Positions 10,101-21,004 of a stretch of DNA of 42,372 bases are shown here, one piece after another; the stretch's first letter is position 1; each line of letters starts with the position of its first letter. Below the pieces are notes generated by a model that was not told where the DNA came from, did no database searches, and saw nothing but the letters and a program-made list of their open reading frames with translations. This DNA is from Tubiluchus corallicola. Its lineage: Eukaryota > Priapulida > Priapulimorpha > Priapulimorphida > Tubiluchidae. The position numbers and the translations under genes were made by a program. Location: positions 1-42,372 of the forward strand of contig JAQGDQ010001405.1 of the NCBI GenBank assembly GCA_030141605.1, written 5' to 3'.

Positions 10101-12264
10101 ATAATATGTGATGGAGCTCTACCAACAAGATCACTGCTGCCAAGAAAGTCAATTGATGCATAGTTAAAAAATATGTTTCGGTTTACTCTAATAGTGCGTC
10201 ATTTAATCTTTCTATCGATTAACTGCTTTTAGTTTTACTTTTTCTTTTACTTTTGCTATTGCTATTGCTATTATTATCACTATCATTATCACTATCACTA
10301 TCACTATCACTATCACTATCACTATCACTATCACTATCACTATCACTATCACTATCACTATCACTATCACTATTGCATTTACCATTACCATTACCATTAC
10401 CATTACCATTACCATTACCATTACCATTACTATTACTACTTTTTATATGAATATTTCACATTTACAGAATACTTGCAAGGAATGTCACACAACTCCACAC
10501 TATAAACTATGGCTAAATTCGTCTGTATCACCTAATTTGAGTGAGTTTTTTATAACGAAATGGATTCCACTCGTATGGGAACCTGTATACATAGGTAACT
10601 ATGAATTACATGTATTATTACTAAATAACACAAGATTTTTATTAATATTTTTAACAGATTAAAACATTCACAAGACCTTTCAATAATTTTCGCAAAGGCA
10701 ACAGTCCCTGATTTTTTTCCTTGTTGCCGCCATTACGCGTTTGAGCTGCTTTTGAAGCAACACGTTTATTGCAGCAAGTCTGAGATCTCATGAAATCAGT
10801 TTGTTATTTTAATGCCGCCTCAAACAAAGTGCTTTTTCGTAAAATGACGTAAGCTTGTGAGTGCTAGGCAGCGTGAATGCTGTGAAGGCAAGCTGTGATA
10901 AATTTACGCGTTTAGAAATTTCTACAGTTCACTCAGAAGTTGAATTATTCTAGCGTTTGTTTTAACTGTGTTTATGTAAAAATTCGTCATTTGATCAATT
11001 ATGACAAAGGTTAAAGTGGTTATACAGCTTTAATCCACAGGATTATACAGTAAAATGTGTGAGTAATATACATTAATGGTTGACTTTCAGATAGAGTAAG
11101 TAGCCGAGCATACAGTAGGTACCGGATAGGCTACTTTATTTCTAGAGATTGCTCTATAAGTAAAAAAAATAGCTGAAGCACTTGCCAAAATAACTGTTTA
11201 TATTGCACGGTAACCAGATGACGTCATTTTTCACCAAAATGAGCGCGCCCAAGCATGAAGCGATCGAGATTTTTAATTGAAATTATTAATTACACGAGGT
11301 GCTTATCACAATTTCATTGCTGAAATTTTCTAACATTTTTTTCAAACATTAGAATAAGCTTAACTTCCCGAGAGACTTGGCTTTTGTTTTAAGGCCTCAG
11401 ACAACGGCATGCGGCCATGCTGGGTTAAAAGTTTATCATTTACTGTTTACAATTTCTGCTGTTATGTCTCTAATAATTCTTCACTATTAAATTTGTGATA
11501 AACAAAGCAATCGGAACCATATAATTTGCAAAAGGCTTATATATTTTTATTTTCTTCTGGCAAAATCTCATAAAATGGAATAATTTTTGTTGAACTTTTA
11601 TCAAGATTTTTGTCAAATTTTTGCAATTAAGTTAGAAGGTACTGTAGCTAGAACCGCCCAAACTACTGGTTAAACCTATAGCCAGTTCACGAACAATGAT
11701 ACTAACTTTTTCACCTTCAGCAAAAATATCAATGTTCGCAAACTTTCACTTCCTGATCCACTATAGTACGGATTACAGCTATCGTGCACTCATGTTATTT
11801 TTCCAGTTAAATTGCATTTTATGGTACTTTCCACGCTGCCTTTCAAATCACCTTGCAGAAACTTGATTTTAGGACTTTTTCATAAACTGCTCTCTAAATT
11901 ATTTCTACTACTTTTTACAGTAACGATGTTCTAGCATTTTTCACATTTTGCAGGAAAAAATGAAGAACCAATGCATGATGAAAGATTTCGTGGATATGGC
12001 TACAACAAGATTCAGCATTTTGTAGAGATGTGTTTTCAAGATTTTGAGTTTCACGTGCTTGATAATGCGTTTGTTGTGCATAAAGGCATCTTGCCAGACT
12101 ATACTACTCACCGTCTTAAGCACGGCAAAACAATTGCACAAAATAGTCGTATTTTTAAGCAGTTTATAAAAGAGATGATCATGATTTATAAATCGAAAAG
12201 TCATCAAAAAAGCTGCACGCGACACAGAAAAAAGAGACGCCGTAGACATTTTGCATCTGAGTAA
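6257..12264 (+). CDS. B4GAT1-like: GT49 glycosyltransferase, B4GAT1/LARGE-like, three exons
   Basis: GT49 enzymes such as B4GAT1 and the second domain of LARGE add glucuronic acid or GlcNAc-type sugars to Golgi glycans; vertebrate B4GAT1 primes matriglycan on dystroglycan. I join 6257-7126, 10468-10594 and 11954-12264, which gives 435 codons, close to vertebrate B4GAT1 length. Phases agree exactly: intron 1 is phase 0 (CAG|GTAAAT ... TTTACAG|AAT) and intron 2 is phase 1 (ATAG|GTAACT ... TTTGCAG|GA). A hydrophobic anchor at about residues 9-25 predicts a type II Golgi protein. Family motifs run in order: ERFDGPIS, YPINVGRNAAR, LLLDVELKPTP at the DxD position (residues 228-230), WEPVYIG, and DERFRGYGYNKIQH. 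The metal motif is D-V-E rather than the usual D-V-D. The last 25 residues are unusually basic (RHRKKRRRR). The exact substrate is not shown by sequence. Confidence 0.85.
7127..8264 (+). other. GT49 intron 1, 5' part
   Basis: Intronic sequence with small open frames (7367-7579, 7925-8155) that have no recognisable domain. No feature is supported. Confidence 0.5.
8265..8700 (+). mobile_element. LINE relic, C-terminal end of reverse transcriptase ORF
   Basis: Interrupted frames on the + strand read QHEAVRVVTGL, then YNITKGLVLNTLEASL and RARYKLRNLYDIPLF. These match the region after the RT domain in Jockey/CR1/RTE-like non-LTR elements (the family pattern is A-R-VTGL ... L-TRYNLRN). Stops and shifts break it at several points. 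It lies sense-oriented inside intron 1 of the GT49 gene. Confidence 0.7.
8701..10225 (+). other. GT49 intron 1, middle part
   Basis: No supported feature. An 86-codon frame at 8965-9225 has no known domain. Part of the first few hundred bases may be the decayed 3' end of the preceding LINE. Confidence 0.45.
10226..10441. repeat. Compound hexanucleotide microsatellite next to an acceptor
   Basis: A (TTTTAC/TATTGC)-type start changes to (TATCAC)n over about 10275-10372, about 15 copies. It then changes to (CATTAC)n over about 10382-10430. Because the unit is six bases, long Leu-Ser or Val-Ile open frames appear on both strands; they are artefacts. The array ends about 27 bases before the exon 2 splice acceptor of the GT49 gene and supplies its pyrimidine-rich upstream context. 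Confidence 0.95.
10468..10594 (+). CDS. B4GAT1-like: GT49 gene, exon 2 (127 bases)
   Basis: Begins after TTTCACATTTACAG and ends before GTAACT. It translates in phase 0 to NTCKECHTTPHYKLW... ending in the family motif WEPVYI plus the first base of a glycine codon. A CxxC pair follows directly on exon 1, as in GT49 proteins. It is only 42 codons and would be missed by ORF size filters. Confidence 0.85.
10595..11953 (+). other. GT49 intron 2
   Basis: Phase 1 intron of 1359 bases with GT-AG ends. It contains one copy of dispersed repeat E (listed separately). The remainder is AT-rich without a feature. Confidence 0.7.
11208..11392 (+). repeat. Dispersed repeat family E, copy 1
   Basis: About 185 bases match 32431-32620 in the opposite orientation. 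Shared blocks include the ATGACGTCATTTTTCA region, GAGCGCGCCCAAGC, TTGCTGAAATTTTCTAACAT and CTTCCCGAGAGACTTG-CTTT. Family and ends are unknown. TGACGTCA is a perfect CRE-like palindrome. Confidence 0.75.
11954..12264 (+). CDS. B4GAT1-like: GT49 gene, exon 3 with stop codon
   Basis: Starts after TTTTGCAG; its first two bases complete the glycine codon split by intron 2. It encodes the C-terminal part of the GT49 fold (DERFRGYGYNKIQH, then FEFHVLDNAFVVHKG), then a Lys/Arg-rich tail and TAA at 12262-12264. Confidence 0.86.
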
Positions 12265-12787
12265 TTTTATAAGTATTGTGTTTCACGTTGGCGCTGTTGG
12301 TGATTTTATTGCTACTTTAGCATCAAGGTTTTTGCAACCTTTTGGAATGTTTCTAAGAAAACCGAAGGACAAATTTTGCTGAAAATACGCCTTTAATATA
12401 AGAAAGACGATGTAAGACATGAACATGTAAAAATGCCAATGCGAAATTGTATGTATACATTGCAATGTTATTCACTTCAAACTGTGAACATGCTTATACA
12501 TATGTCTGATTCTGTTTTAATACCAACCACTAAAAGGGCTGTCGATATATCTGGCAGTTATAAGTATAGTCATGTAGCATTACCAAATGTATTAAGCTTA
12601 AGAATATATTATTGCAAACTGTGAAATGTTGCTCAACACAGAAGATAATCAATTTGGAGTTAAAGCTCACCGTGGTACTAATATGGGTATTTATGTACTG
12701 AAAGAACTAATTAATTGATAAAGGAAATATAATTGTAAAGGGGAATTGCTGTTGTCTAAAAACTAACTGTATCACAGAACCTAAAGT
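12265..12787. other. 3' flank of the GT49 gene
   Basis: No AATAAA appears until 12793-12798, which already overlaps a LINE relic. The 3' UTR is therefore either long or uses a variant signal. Small open frames have no domain. Confidence 0.4.
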
Positions 12788-12931
12788 GTTGAAATAAATG
12801 GTACATGGTCTAACTCTGTGTCAGATAAATGTGGTGTACTGCAGGGGTCTATCCTGGGTCCACTGCTATTTCTGATATTTGCGAATAATCTGCCAAACAT
12901 TTCTATTCTTCAGTCAGTTCAAACTGAATGA
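12788..12931 (+). mobile_element. LINE reverse transcriptase core fragment
   Basis: The frame reads CGVLQGSILGPLLFLIFANN followed by LP, the classic non-LTR RT block (consensus GVPQGS-LGPLLFLIYINDLP). TAA at 12782 and TGA at 12929 bound it, and no upstream or downstream RT blocks are readable. It is a short, dead fragment. Confidence 0.85.
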
Positions 12932-14527
12932 CTTCCTTCTCAGTTCAATAAAACTTTTCCTGCCTGAGTCAAATGATAATAGTAAAATTTAGGGCAAGGA
13001 TCAGGTCCTGGTCCAACAGCTGTGCTTGATGCGCAATCTGTTCGATATGTCCCAACCCTGCATCCAATGTGCTTTGTCAATTGTCACAGTGATGCATGTG
13101 ATGGCTTTGTCATACTCGAGTGCAGCAAAACGTTCAAGTACAAACATAAGGTAACTCAGCTGCTTAGCACTGGGAATAATGAGTAGAGACACCAAATTTT
13201 CCTTCTATCTCTTTCTATTCTTCTATCTAAAGCGCGGTTTGATAAAATCGCATTACACAGCGAAGCCATTACTAGGACAGCTACCAACTGCGTAAACTTT
13301 GCACCTCCAATACGACTTAACAAACATGAAACAGTACATATACTAAACGTTCGTATAAACGGGACTGCTTGACACTGAATTATTAAAAACTTGTCACCAA
13401 AATACATAAGGAAATCAAATTATTCCGCAATGCTTGTGAAAATTAGTCAAACTACAAAACGGAATCTTGCAAGTGACATAATTAGCATTAAATTATGTGG
13501 CAAATTTAAACCAAAGCTGCTACCACTGTGAGGAACCGTAGATAGGGGCACATGATTTAACCACCAATATTCATACTATTAACGTACTATTCCGAGCGGG
13601 TAAGGTCTGAAAATTAGGGGGCGGCGCCAGTAGGCTAGTACGAAGTTTTTTTTCTACTGAAGACTTTATGGATGATAAAAATCATGCAAATTTTTTCGAG
13701 CAAGAGAAATTCTTCTGAGATATTCAGGAGAGCAAATTTCAGAGGAGGAAAAACAAGATGAGAAGAGTGCTATCCTGCTTCCTGAGATTTTGCCTTATCG
13801 ATGGACAAGACAAATGGAAAGCATAACAGCATGATAAAAATTTAGGTCAGAGCTAATGCAGGCTTTTATAATAAAGCAGCATCTGATGCCGGTTTTAATT
13901 ATTGGGCTTGTAATAAACTGTTACTGAGTTAACGGTAAACGTTAAGGAACTGACTTCTTGTTCACCCTCAATCTAACTCCTCATTCTTCGTCACGATTCC
14001 TCATAAATGGGGTTTTTTAAGTTTCCCACCCAAAAATTGTGTTTTAAAGTGCTTATATAGCTCAGAGGATAATATGATATTATAATTCATATTAAAAGTA
14101 TTAACCTTGAAGAAAGTGCGAAGCAATGGTTCTGTCCAAACTGTTTCTATACATGTGAGTTACAAGAGAAATCAGAAAAATAGATTTCGTTGACTTAACT
14201 CAATTTGTAGTAAATAGGAGTAAATACGTTTTGTAGTAAAAGTTTATCTGACCAATGATGTTTTACCTGGCAAAGTATTACACAAGGTACATAGTCAATT
14301 TCTCAAAGCGATTGTATCGTATATATATGCCAGTCCACTTTTTCAAACGTTTTATCTAAACTTGTTTCAAACGATCTACCTTTAAACAAATGATCGGGAA
14401 ACCTGATGCAAGACTATATATTTTTGAATTTGCTAAATCGCAATAAGAAGGCTAAAGTCAATATTCAAGAAACTATATACATAGTTTAGTATTGCATTTT
14501 TGAACTACTGTATCTTTTCTAGACACT
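12932..14527. other. No gene recognised
   Basis: Minus-strand frames at 13001-13195 and 13156-13407 overlap in different frames and might be decayed transposon coding, but no motif confirms this. The remainder is AT-rich. Confidence 0.4.
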
Positions 14528-14895
14528 TTGCGGAGCTTTCTTTTCCGACGAATTCTGCCCAAGAAAATATTTTCGGATAACGGTAAACAGTTTTATACTG
14601 CTGACAATTATATGAAATTTCTATGGAGAAATCTGGCTAATGATAAAGGTGTAAATCAGTACTTGATCATGCAGAGAATTGAATGGATATTTGTGCCCGA
14701 ACTCAGTCCATGGCAAGCAGGGTTTTTGAAAGAATGCTAGCCACAGTCAATGCTGCTTGGGCGAAAATTACTAACAGCACAGATAAAGGAAACCCCACTT
14801 TGCGAAGTAGAAGCGCTTGTGAACACTAAACCACTTGCTTGTGTTTGTGGCCTTCATGACGTACAAACATGGCGAACTGGTGTAATACATACAGT
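14528..14895 (+). mobile_element. BEL/Pao retrotransposon integrase fragment
   Basis: The frame reads RRILPKKIFSDNGKQFY (the second catalytic Asp of the integrase core lies in SDNG), then WIFVPELSPWQAGF. After an in-frame TAG at 14738 it continues with GRKLLTAQ and LCEVEALVNTKPL. That order matches the BEL/Pao integrase (consensus SDNGTNF, W-F-PP-APHWGG, E-E-INSRPL). It is truncated at both ends, and no LTR was found. Confidence 0.82.
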
Positions 14896-15510
14896 ATTTA
14901 ATATTTTGTCAAAGTAAAAGAAACTTTGAATTTGCAGTTGAAAAACATTGATGTTCATGGAGAGTTCTTATCTCGAGTGGTTTTCCAGAGTCTCATTATC
15001 AAGGATTAACAGTAAGAAGAGCAACTGAACTGCCGGAGAAGTCTTGTAAACGTAAACATCAAAATGTATTGTATCTATGTAATGGTATATATAGAACGAT
15101 AATTCCATATTAAGGTGAATGAAACTGCCTTGAAAATAAAATCACCCATCCATTCGCTATTCGGCTTTGGTGTACATTCTTCAAATGTTAACACAGGAAA
15201 GAACTTGATTATAAATGGAATTCACAGTAAACTCAAGATGTGAAATACTTGAAAATTTTGAAAACAACCAAACAAATATATTAATTTACTAATTAAGTAC
15301 TTCACTTGCAGCAACTAGCTACTTTTTATCAGTAAACTCTATAAACGGTGTTTTCATGTTGCATTCTGCCAAGAAAAATATACAAACATCACAAACAAAG
15401 TTTAACTGTTTGATAAATTAATGTTATGAAAACCACACACCAGCATCGAACCTATACACAAACTTGAACAATTTCTAAAACAATGAAAATGCAAATGTTA
15501 TAAAACAACT
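14896..15510. other. No feature
   Basis: AT-rich DNA with no supported gene or repeat. Confidence 0.5.
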
Positions 15511-15511
15511 T

Positions 15512-15656
15512 AAAACAATAGATGCGCAAGTTACAACAAATAAATTATAAATAACTAAGCCTGCAATAATAGATGTTCAAATTATGACAGATAAATTATA
15601 AATCACTAGGCCTACAATAATAGATGCGCAAATTACGACAGACAAGTCTGTAGGCC
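15512..15656. repeat. 51-bp tandem repeat, about 2.8 copies
   Basis: ATAGATG(C/T)(G/T)CAA(A/G)TTA starts with GATG at 15521, 15572 and 15623, a 51-base period. Units share AATTATAAAT-ACTA-GCCT-CAATA. Three copies with moderate divergence. Confidence 0.8.
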
Positions 15657-15989
15657 CTTAAAAATAGACGTTATTTGCCCACTGTTTGCTAATTTGTTTC
15701 TGCTTTTCTGACAGATTAAACTTTTTGTGACAGAAAATCTTTGAATGTCGAAATACAGCAATATGGTAAACATTGTAGTCCGTTTGTTTGTTTATTGTTA
15801 TGACATATTTGGCTTAAGCAACATATTTGTTTAGTTCCGTATTTTTTTATTCTTGGCAGATATGGAATGATGTATTGAAAGCGCTTAACGTACAGAAAGC
15901 AATTTTCAGCAGCTGAGAAGAGGTTTATTTTAGAAATTCGTGTTCGTTTCTAATCAGCTTTATCTTCTGCTCAACTTGCTTTCTTTATG
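15657..15989. other. No feature
   Basis: AT-rich spacer between the 51-bp repeat and dispersed repeat D. Nothing supported. Confidence 0.5.
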
Positions 15990-16550
15990 CGTGCCGCATT
16001 GTCTGTTTAAAATCCAGGGATAATTTCCAGTAGACTGACTAGCCGCCTATTACAGGATAAAAATCAGTGTTCTCTTGAGAAGATAATGAGCTTAAAACTA
16101 GTTTCTTTCTGGTGTATAGGGCATTGAAAAAACACATTAGGATAATTTCCGTGTGGCTGGCTAAGCGCCTATGTTTAAAATTAACGTCAGTCATTCTAGA
16201 GATAAGCATTAGGCAGCTTTATGCGGTATAAACATCTTTGTTGATGCATAGTCAAGGGGATTAACATTTTTGTTGAACAAGCTTTGTCTGAAATTGATCT
16301 GCCATTAAGTAAATTGTACCTGAGCTGAACAGTGAGATGTTATCTGAGAATAAAGCCTTTAGAATCTGAAAGTTTTTCCTGGAGTTCACGTCAGCCTTGA
16401 GAAAGAAATGCTGCTGCTGTTCATAGCTGAAGACATGCGCCTAAGCAGCTTTATGCGGGATAAACATCTTTGTTGGTGCAGAGTCAAGAGGATTAACATT
16501 TGTGATGATGTAGTTAAGAGGATTAACATTCTTGTCGACCTATTGGCGAA
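15990..16550 (+). repeat. Dispersed repeat family D, copy 1 with internal duplications
   Basis: Shares long blocks with 29690-30060, among them TTGTTGATGCATAGTCAAGG, TTTGTCTGAAATTG and GAACAGTGAGATGTT. The block GATAATTTC...GCGCCTA occurs twice here (about 16018 and 16140). The block CAGCTTTATGCGG-ATAAACATCTTTGTTG also occurs twice (16215 and 16447). No protein motif or clear terminal structure identifies the family. Confidence 0.78.
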
Positions 16551-17480
16551 CAAAACCTGAGTCTGATCTGCCAAGATCTTTTAACAAACTTTTAAAACCC
16601 GAAAAGCTTTTTTCTTGTTTTCCAATCATTCGCAGGAAAGCAATATTACTTTTGTACTTGCAACGAAGAATTTGTTATATCTTACAGACTATAAAATGTA
16701 ATGTAAACAAATAAGTACTTTTTAGGAATAAAGGCAAAGACATACAGGTGAAGAGCAACGTAGCGGAATTTGCAAAGAAACTATAATGCACTAAACTCTT
16801 CAAAGAATCTTGTCTATTTTTTTATCATTTGATTTACCTGTTGAAGGTATAACAGCAGATATCGGACAATGACACGTGGCCCTACAAGTACGAAGTAACT
16901 TATATCAAGTAACGATAATTGATATAATAATAATTGATAACAGAAAAATAATAATTTTCATTCTGCTGCAAAATCCTAAAACACCTTTTTATTATAAGCT
17001 TTCTGTAATCTCAAAGCGAGGCTGAACATTTTCCAGTGGGAACAATAGTGATTTAAAGCGCTGATAATGATAATCCTCTTATTTAAAATAACCCGTGGAA
17101 TTTTCCCAGGGTTTTCACAGGAACTTATGGGATTGCGGGCAATTACTTACCTTGAAGTCATTGTATCTTCTTGGATGGTAAAATTAATGTGTGTATAGAG
17201 TATTTAAATAATAGATACTATACTAGAATTTACGAGGCCGGTTGTTACATAGCGACAATATTATATCAGCTGTTTTGGGCAATTTTTCGCAATTTATTGT
17301 TTAGTGGGAATAGTTGAGTTGTCATCTCACAGTTAAGCAACATCGAGTTTGGACAGTCAGAGGATGAGTGGCTGAGAAGTAGTGTCAAAATATAAATTCT
17401 TAGTTAGGTTAGGTGACACAACCATCGACAAGTAGAAAATACGGAATTAGTAAAAAATCGCGAAACGGGGAAGTTACTTT
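16551..17480. other. No feature
   Basis: AT-rich. A 60-codon frame at 16532-16714 has no recognised domain. Confidence 0.5.
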
Positions 17481-17488
17481 TAAGTGGT

Positions 17489-17545
17489 AAAGGGCCGGAT
17501 TTAGGTCCTGGAGTTCCAGGCTAGTCCACGTTCAGGCCCCTCAAT
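17489..17545. mobile_element. hAT-type inverted-end look-alike
   Basis: GGGCCGGATTTAGGTCC resembles the GGCGGATTTAGG terminus common in hAT elements and is followed by a C-rich GTTCAGGCCCC. No partner terminus or transposase was found, so this is only a possible single-end relic. Confidence 0.25.
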
Positions 17546-17751
17546 ATAAGAACGAAAGTTCACAGCAAATAAAAAACCGAATTAAAATGAACGATAAACC
17601 ACATTTCTTAAAAAAAATATGTTAGCTGATGAGTAAAACCTTTGATTCTATTTTTCTCAATTTTAGTGACTGTAAGAATAACTTTGACTACAGTTTTCAG
17701 TTTTTAACACAGGCCATAGAGATATAAAAGTTCTGGTGATCAAATAGTTGC

Positions 17752-17828
17752 ACGGTAAAAATGTTACTGATGAAAATGGCGCAACTGAAAAAATGACGCA
17801 ATTAGAAAAGTAGAAAAAATGACACATA
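17752..17828. repeat. Diverged AAAATGGCAC minisatellite
   Basis: Four to five units of about 15-17 bases (GGTAAAAATGTTACTGAT, GAAAATGGCGCAACT, GAAAAAATGACGCAATT, AGAAAAAATGACACATAT) follow each other. The same unit type recurs at 20697, 31700 and, inverted, at 32140-32280. Confidence 0.6.
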
Positions 17829-19095
17829 TGTTATTTTGATGTTGTTGGTTTCTATAATAAAACTAGAAAGCTAGCAGGAAGGAAGGGAGTAGGAAGCTGA
17901 TTTCTTCCAAAGCGGGACAATTCTAAACTTTTTAGTCTGATTCTTTCGATTAAAGAAAATTAACTAAAAAACGTAAAATTAAAATATCTCTATATTTATT
18001 TTAAATGTTGCCTCTTGTAATGTACATCTAGAGAGGCAATGTACATCTAGCCTTATAATAGGTTTTTATTATACAAGTAAATTGTCCTTCTAAACTTATT
18101 ATTTCTTATAAATTACAAATGTAAGGAATTGGGGATTATAGCCCTTGAACAGTTCTACTCATATTTCAAGAACCATCAGTGGTAGAGAAATTGCTATTAT
18201 GCATCACTTCCGGTCACTCACGACACTCACTTCCTGTTTCTCATTGCACTTGTCATGAGGTGAACCATGCTATGACCTGGTACTCTCTTTACAAATAGGG
18301 TTTCGTCGTATTACTAGTTGTTTACATACATGTAGTCTGTAGCTGGGTTTTCATCTATTGTGAAAAATATGTTCTCTGTGTATCAAATATTTATTATCGA
18401 TCTTTTCCTCTTCTGCGGAAACACCAGTCATAGTCACTTAAGCTATGTTAAATTACACTTACTTTTAGATAGCTTGAGGGACGCTAAAAGGATCTAGCTT
18501 GGGCTACCCTCTCCAAAATGTCAGCAATACTTGAAATGGCCCCAAAGGGGAGCCGAACTTCTAGAAACACAAGAACCTTACTGAAATGCGTACCAAATTA
18601 TTGGTCTTGTCACGCTGAATAAAGAATACATATTTTGACCTATCTTTGACCTTTCGTTGTACTGTACTTATAGTTTTTTGCCTTTTCATCATAACTTACG
18701 GAGAAAATATGAGATTTTGCAGCAAATTGTGTCGCAGAATAAGCAGTAAATGCGCAGCCCTAAGAATAGAGAGAATGGTGGATCATAAACATTTAAATTA
18801 AACAAATTTTAAAATTTTACCAATTTAGGGTATCGTAGCTGAATGAAGTCTCACTGATTAGATATACAGTTCTGTACATTATTCTGTACATTATTTACTA
18901 TTTTTACCAAAAGTGGAAATCTTACAAAAAGCAAATTTTTGTATATTCTTTTATGTACTTTCTGTAAGGGGCAACGTGTGCGAGCAGTCTACACTTTTTT
19001 TAATTGCACTTAGTTCTTGCCGTCTAATAGAAAACTGTTACTTAAAGAAGAAAGTGTGGTAAAGTGAGCAGATGGAGAAACAGAGATGAAGACGT
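17829..19095. other. No gene
   Basis: Nothing supported. ATAATAGG-like and CTCTCC patches near 18490-18560 could be old transposon DNA, but nothing can be named. Confidence 0.45.
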
Positions 19096-19101
19096 GGAAG
19101 A

Positions 19102-19132
<31 letters not shown>

Positions 19133-19194
19133 AAGAGAGAGAGAGAAAGAAAGAGAGACAAAGAGAGAGGGGAGAAACACAGAGAGGGGGGGGA
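19096..19194. repeat. (GA)n-rich microsatellite
   Basis: Nearly pure GAGAGA/GAAAGA from 19102 to about 19170, then GA/G-rich to 19194. Apparent Arg-Glu or Ser-Leu open frames across it are artefacts. Confidence 0.95.
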
Positions 19195-19910
19195 TATTAG
19201 TCCTAAAATTTATTGATTTGCACATATTTCTTATTGTCTGTAGTTTTAAATTATATCATGTAGTAAATGTTTGCTCTTCTACGGCAATTCGGACTGAAAA
19301 AAACAGCAAGTTGCAGCCATTAGCAGGAAATAAGTAGTTGCTCCATCTAGCGGCATACTTGGAAACCAATTATTGATTTCCGCTACAGGTTAAAGTATTG
19401 CGCTCACGAACAACAAAATACCTGCTGTCTTGGATACAAAAAATTATAAAGATATTTCACAAATTTTCCGCAAAACATTTACAGGAATGCTCGGTTAACA
19501 CTTCCCAAAATGTGGAAAAAAGTCGTTGCATTTTTGACCAAAATTTAAACATTTACGATCAGAAAAAAGCGTTGGCGCGACATGTTTTTCATTCTTACAA
19601 ATATTTTCCGTAATGTGAAGAAATTAAGGAGCGATATAAGTTTTGCACGACAAATAACCAGGAGAGGTAACTGGATTGTAAAAGACTTTTTGGGACAACA
19701 TGATTTTGAGAGAAATGCAGTGCAGTGTGACACTGGTGGTGATTCATGCAAGGAGAGTTGATTTTGCTCATAGCAAGTGTCATTAAATTTTGGCGTCAGA
19801 ACATCTAATGTAATCTAATTTGTTGGCAGCATGAAACATTACAAAGTTTTCAAGACAACATATTTGTTCTAATGGTGGGTGAAGAAATTTTGTGGGGCGT
19901 AGAAAATATC
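19195..19910. other. No gene
   Basis: A few 60-70 codon frames overlap on both strands (19398-19783) without any recognised domain. Confidence 0.45.
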
Positions 19911-20808
19911 TAGTTTGTGACGAACTACACACGTGCAACAGCGCATGCGCGAGCACAGCCGTAAATTTGAAATTTGAATTTCCGTCTTAAAACTTGCCCA
20001 GTTTTAGTGCATCAACACACTGAATATCTTACATAACTGCTGTACTTCAATTTTCGCTTTCGCAAACACTCGTGGAATATTTTTCCAGTTGAAAATTGTG
20101 TTCGTTTATGATTGCATCAACGTTGGGTTCGTCCACTATTAATTAAGTATTTAGTCTATTATTCATTTATCAGAAACGGTTTTGCAGTATCAATTATGTT
20201 AAATGTAAAGTTTTTATCGGACTTGAAATTGGGTATGAAAAATCGTCCTGTTTTACTTTAAACATAAAGTAACAGGAGAAGGCAATACTTTCATTGAAAA
20301 CACTAAAAGCATATTCAAATAGTGCACAAAATGTGTCTTTTCGTTTCTTGATTCCCGTTGTAAGCAAACCAGCAGATATAGCGCCTGTATACGAAACATT
20401 TATATTTAATTCAATTCTATTTATTTGCCTCTTTCTTGTTAGTAATATTAACATATATACGTTTGGTCTAATATTTAATTACAGCTTAGGCGTGGCGATC
20501 AAACGATACGGTCCTCTAGTCTAATCACTCCTATAAATTAAATTAAATACACATTAGTGTTAGTGTTAAAAGAGCAAAAGTGAAAAATAAGTGAAAAAAT
20601 ATACGTAAATTGTAGAAATAAAATAACAAAAATCTTAAGAACATAACCAATAGTATACTTGAGACGTACCTTGAGACGGTAAGTGTAGAGTAGAAATGGC
20701 ACTAAGCAAAAATGGCATAGGTAAAAATGGCACAGGTAAAAATGGCACAGGAGAAATGGCATAATGAAAAAAATTGGGAAAAAGTCACACAACAAAATAT
20801 GAGTTAAG

Positions 20809-20815
<7 letters not shown>
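19911..20815 (+). repeat. Dispersed repeat family B, copy 1
   Basis: About 900 bases align collinearly with 30641-31805. Shared blocks include AGTTTGTGACGAACTACACA, AATGTAAAGTTTTTATC, AGTAATATTAACATATATAC, GCGTGGCGATCAAACGATAC and TACCTTGAGACG-TAAGTGTA. The last shared block is AAAGTCACAC-ACAAAATATG followed by GGTTATT. In this copy the end runs straight into an (ATT)n tract. No coding domain is seen; short frames inside it are repeat shadows. Confidence 0.85.
20697..20767. repeat. 15-17 bp AAAATGGCACAGG minisatellite inside repeat B
   Basis: Five units (GGCACTAAGC, then AAAAATGGCATAGGT, AAAAATGGCACAGGT twice, then AGAAATGGCATAAT) lie in tandem. The same position in the other B copy (31700-31755) holds fewer, more diverged units, so the array expanded or contracted between copies. 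Confidence 0.8.
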
Positions 20816-20882
<67 letters not shown>

Positions 20883-20911
20883 ATTATTGTTATTATTATT
20901 ATTATTATATT
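20811..20911. repeat. (ATT)n microsatellite
   Basis: About 22 uninterrupted ATT units, then an interrupted continuation to 20911. It sits at the 3' end of repeat B and generates a poly-Leu frame that is not a gene. Confidence 0.95.
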
Positions 20912-21004
20912 TTTATGTATTTTAAGCATTTGTATTTGCCTGATTGCTGTTTGCAGTGAACTGAACTCAATGATGCACGTCGTTCAAACGCGTGATGATG
21001 GTAA
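20912..21004. repeat. Short block of repeat family C
   Basis: GTGAACTGAACTCAATGATG and the following CACGTCGTTCA match 38793-38833. The block joins the (ATT)n tract to repeat A, showing that A, B and C occur as joined mosaics. Confidence 0.75.

Noticed and set aside
10212-10450. Two opposite Ser-Leu and Val-Ile open frames
   Set aside because: Hexanucleotide microsatellite inside an intron.
13001-13407. Minus-strand frames as a transposon gene
   Set aside because: They overlap in different frames and contain no motif that I can name.
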